Below, piece after piece: positions 18,993 through 21,500 of a DNA stretch of 21,500 nucleotides (position 1 is its first letter; each line of letters opens with the position of its first letter). The stretch is from Glandiceps talaboti. Its lineage: Eukaryota; Hemichordata; Enteropneusta; Spengelidae. The notes under the pieces are model-generated. The model had not been told where the DNA came from. It saw nothing but the letters and a program-made list of their open reading frames with translations, and did no database searches. The DNA lies in contig NC_135563.1 in the NCBI RefSeq assembly GCF_964340395.1, positions 12,628,151-12,649,650 of the forward strand, read 5' to 3'. The translations under genes were made by a program, and so were the position numbers.

Positions 18993-19262
18993 CTTTGATA
19001 AGGAAGAATGGACACATCTTGATTGATTATCAATTCAAGGAATGTACTATATCAGATCATTTAGTGACTAAACAAAATGAGAGCCTGTTCTAAATCTATT
19101 ATAAAACCGGTTCTGTAATTATCAAGATAACATTACTTTAATTAGAATATAAAGGTAGTTTCCGTCAAAGAAGATACATGGGCATGACGTGATGATCAGT
19201 TATTGAGTTGGTTCAACATGTTTGTTCCTTTACAATATTAGGCACTGACACATTTGCATCGC

Positions 19263-19269
19263 TCATCAT

Positions 19270-19339
<70 letters not shown>

Positions 19340-19367
19340 CCACCACCAGCCAACCACCACCACCACC

Positions 19368-19398
<31 letters not shown>

Positions 19399-19400
19399 GC

Positions 19401-19441
<41 letters not shown>

Positions 19442-19509
19442 AACAAAACAAAACAACAACAACAACAACCACCACCACCACCACCACCAATGACAATCAT
19501 CATAATAAT
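19263..19509. repeat. Mirror-ordered trinucleotide tract ATC-ACC-AAC-ACC-ATC
   Basis: In order: (ATC)n 19263-19336, (ACC)n about 19338-19382, (AAC)n with one AGC and a CAAAA stretch about 19384-19466, (ACC)n about 19467-19490, and ATC/ATA units 19495-19509. Apparent Ile/His/Gln/Pro ORFs on + and Asp/Trp/Leu ORFs on - come from the repeat and are not called as genes. Confidence 0.95.
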
Positions 19510-19720
19510 CACTCTTCGACAGCTGCAGAACATAGTGGAATTGACGATGGGGACAAAACGTCAAACAATCTGTTAAACTCGACGATCGGATTTGCTCAGA
19601 ATTACATCCTTTCTTGCCATGCGCAAGAACAGAACGTTTCTCAAATTACATTCTCAGCTGTAATGTAAAGGCAGAGTTACTAATAGAATCAACAAATGCA
19701 TTATACGGCAGATCATATAG

Positions 19721-19731
19721 TGCGCATGCGT
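19721..19731. promoter_or_regulatory. NRF-1-like palindrome
   Basis: TGCGCATGCGT closely matches the NRF-1/EWG consensus (C/T)GCGCA(C/T)GCGC. It sits about 90 bases before the TATA box at 19819. A related CATGCGCA lies at about 19619. Confidence 0.4.
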
Positions 19732-19818
19732 ATTCTACAATTTGATTATTTATTTATTTGATTAATGTATAGAAGACGTTTTATCTTTGCATGTCAGATG
19801 TAACGTAATAAAATATTA

Positions 19819-19826
19819 TATATAAA
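19819..19826 (+). promoter_or_regulatory. TATA box of a possible downstream gene
   Basis: TATATAAA in a suitable position about 30 bases upstream of the proposed leader exon that ends at the donor at 19931/19932. Confidence 0.35.
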
Positions 19827-19849
19827 CGGTGCGAGCTTGTAGAACATAG

Positions 19850-19931
19850 ACACTAGAATCGTCAGAGCCATGGATGGAACATGCAGACGTACCAATGTCG
19901 ATCCCTTGAGGTTGCGATAATTTGTTCAAAG
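19850..19931 (+). other. Possible spliced 5' leader exon of a gene running off the right edge
   Basis: The exon would start about 30 bases after the TATA box and end in TTCAAAG followed by a consensus donor GTGAGT (from 19932). It contains a short upstream ORF (ATG at 19870, 16 codons, stop before the donor), so if transcribed it is mainly untranslated leader. The NRF-1-like site at 19721 supports a promoter. No matching coding exon could be recognised in 19932-21500. Confidence 0.3.
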
Positions 19932-21345
19932 GTGAGTAAAACTACTTTTATAAAATCGTGAATAGTCTAATGGGACGTTATAAGAGACTTACTGTCATTT
20001 TTTGCGTTCATTCGGTAATGGAAGACCGTACTGGGGGATCTTTAGCTGTGACATGGCACATTTGCGCAGGAAGTCCTAAAAACAGAAGAACTACTTGGCA
20101 AATTTCTACTTGGCAAATTTAGGCGGGAAGTCCTAATACCAAAAACATATGAACGACCGCTTCCATGTTGGACGATTCAACCGTGGCATGCACGGAATTT
20201 AGAATTCTCAAATTTAAACTGAATATTTACTGAAAATTACGTCCCATGCAAGCTTTCTAAGAAGAGGTGTTCTGTCATTTTTTGAATTTTATGCGATAGA
20301 CTTACAGGAGGGAAAATCTTGATTTATTGCTCTGTAGGTATGATTGTGAGTCGTTTCTAAGGCAACGAAAAAAGACAATTTCCTTCTTTATCCTAATGCC
20401 AGTATTATTTAACGTTTATCAGATGGGCCGCGACAGAATGAATGATAGTAAAACAGCACTTTGCCTAAAGGAGAATGCAAGCGCATTACTAAAGTTAACG
20501 TGTCTCTTGAAGTTTAACATGTTTTAGTGGCTTAAATGCTCGAACATCCTATCAGGAAGCGTCGTAAACAGCTATTTAATGTGCAGAAGAATAAAACACT
20601 CTGACTGTACTAAGAAACCGGGTGATCCCCAATCCTGCCGAGGGACATATCCTTACTTTAACATTTAAAACATCAATATGTCACGTTTTTAGAATTTCAA
20701 TTACATAAATTCCGTCATCCGGTTTATGAATTTAGACCTGATAATAGTATACAAACCACCATGATAGGTTAAACATTAATGCTTGTTATCATCAAAGAAT
20801 GTTAAATGTCACCCTACTGACGACATGTTGTGCGCATCAGATTTGAAAGACCATTCCCAACAGAGGTCAGATAACCTCAGTCAGTAACTTCTCTTGTGTG
20901 ACAAAAAAATTATACGAAGATTGTTAATATTTTCTTTCCATGAGCTACCAGATATTACAGCTAGCAGATCATTGCCCAAAACGTATATTGTGTAATAATG
21001 TATACTTTTTCCAGGTATCCAAACACAAAAATTACAAAAAGTGATACGTACCCTTAAAGAGAGAGAAAAAATAGCAATTTGTTTAATTGTTTTGCCGCAC
21101 CAGCAATGGATGATAAAATTTTTGTGGCCAAGATAGCCAAACGATGAAGTGTAACAACGTTTAGTAGTGGGATTTCGTCAACTTAGAAGACTGGCAACAT
21201 TTGTGTTTCTGGTTAACTGGGTTATGTTGTAAGCACCTTTTAAAGAAATGTGCACGTGACATGTGACACCTGTATTGAAATATTAGATAAATCATTAGAA
21301 TTTGTTACTTCATCTATGAAGTGTTTCTTCGTGAATGGGTAGTTG
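19932..21345. other. Possible intron or intergenic DNA, no exon recognised
   Basis: Holds a 15-bp perfect tandem pair and a flanking larger direct repeat (20055-20147). The 66-codon + strand ORF at 20327-20527 has an acceptor-like CTCTGTAG at its start but no recognisable domain. An AATAAA occurs at 20590. Confidence 0.4.
20055..20147. repeat. Nested direct repeats
   Basis: CTACTTGGCAAATTT occurs twice in perfect tandem (20091-20105, 20106-20120). Around it, GGCA.ATTT..GC.GGAAGTCCTAA occurs at 20055 and again at 20112, each followed by AAAAACA. So a unit of about 57 bases was duplicated and a 15-base junction piece is repeated. Confidence 0.8.
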
Positions 21346-21348
21346 ACA

Positions 21349-21500
21349 CACACATACATACATACATACATACATGCATACATACATACATACATACATA
21401 CATACATACATACATACATACATACATGCATACATACATGCATACATACATGCATGCATGCATGCATACATGCATGCATGCATGCATGCATACCTACATA
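21349..21500. repeat. (CATA)n to (TGCA)n microsatellite, runs off the edge
   Basis: A (CATA)n tract with occasional GCAT units changes to alternating CATA and self-complementary (TGCA)n towards the right edge, where it is cut by the window. The Met/His/Cys/Tyr minus-strand ORF over it is an artefact. Confidence 0.95.

Noticed and set aside
19208-19576. 122-codon + strand ORF of Ile, His, Gln and Pro runs, and minus-strand Asp/Trp/Leu/Cys ORFs
   Set aside because: Each homopolymer is a direct translation of one trinucleotide block; the flanks have no domain or splice context.
20327-20527. 66-codon ORF preceded by an acceptor-like CTCTGTAG
   Set aside because: No recognisable protein features and no following donor; not strong enough to call as an exon of the proposed downstream gene.
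21240-21491. Met-His-Ala-Cys repeat ORF at the right edge, and CRISPR-like periodicity
   Set aside because: A plain (CATA)n/(TGCA)n microsatellite; there are no spacers, and the genome is animal.

Overview
This is eukaryotic nuclear DNA from an animal. Protein-coding stretches are split by introns with GT...AG borders, the background is AT-rich, and there are many long simple repeats ((GT)n, (AG)n, (CAGA)n, (CATA)n, (ATC)n). This looks like an aquatic invertebrate such as a lophotrochozoan or invertebrate deuterostome, but nothing in the window fixes the phylum.

The one confidently identified gene is a complete four-exon microsomal cytochrome P450 of clan 2 (CYP1/CYP2/CYP17-like) on the + strand: exons 11423-11759, 12266-12900, 13590-13911 and 15554-15732, coding for 490 residues. 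It has the PPGP hinge, WxxxR helix C, GGIDTT helix I, ExxR helix K, PERF and a FSTGPRICAG haem-binding loop. A TATA box (11359), two full CRE octamers (11114, 11238) and a poly(A) signal (16058) frame it. The three intron positions match three of the eight conserved vertebrate CYP2 introns.

About 3.4 kb upstream (7462-8051) is a probable two-exon gene for a 79-residue peptide: signal-like N-terminus, about 30 Thr/Ser/Ala/Gly-rich residues with one N-glycosylation sequon, and a C-terminus resembling a GPI-attachment signal. The layout recalls vertebrate CD24 and CD52, without claimed homology. It is the most interesting candidate for something undescribed.

Two weaker gene ends are suggested: a TATA box and spliced 5' leader at 19819-19931 (+), and a splice donor ending an ORF at 770 on the minus strand. 

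The rest is mainly repeats. Four short non-autonomous inverted-repeat elements can be delimited: 1128-1371 (TTTGA duplication), 2094-2212 (9-bp duplication), 10008-10126 (GACT duplication) and 15050-15303 (about 100-bp arms, inside P450 intron 3). There is also a three-copy diverged family (1381, 1780, 3525), a possible tRNA-derived SINE (about 4672-5054) and many microsatellites, one a mirror-ordered trinucleotide tract at 19263-19509. Most long ORFs over these tracts are repeat artefacts. No rRNA, intact tRNA, CRISPR array, virus or complete transposase gene was seen.
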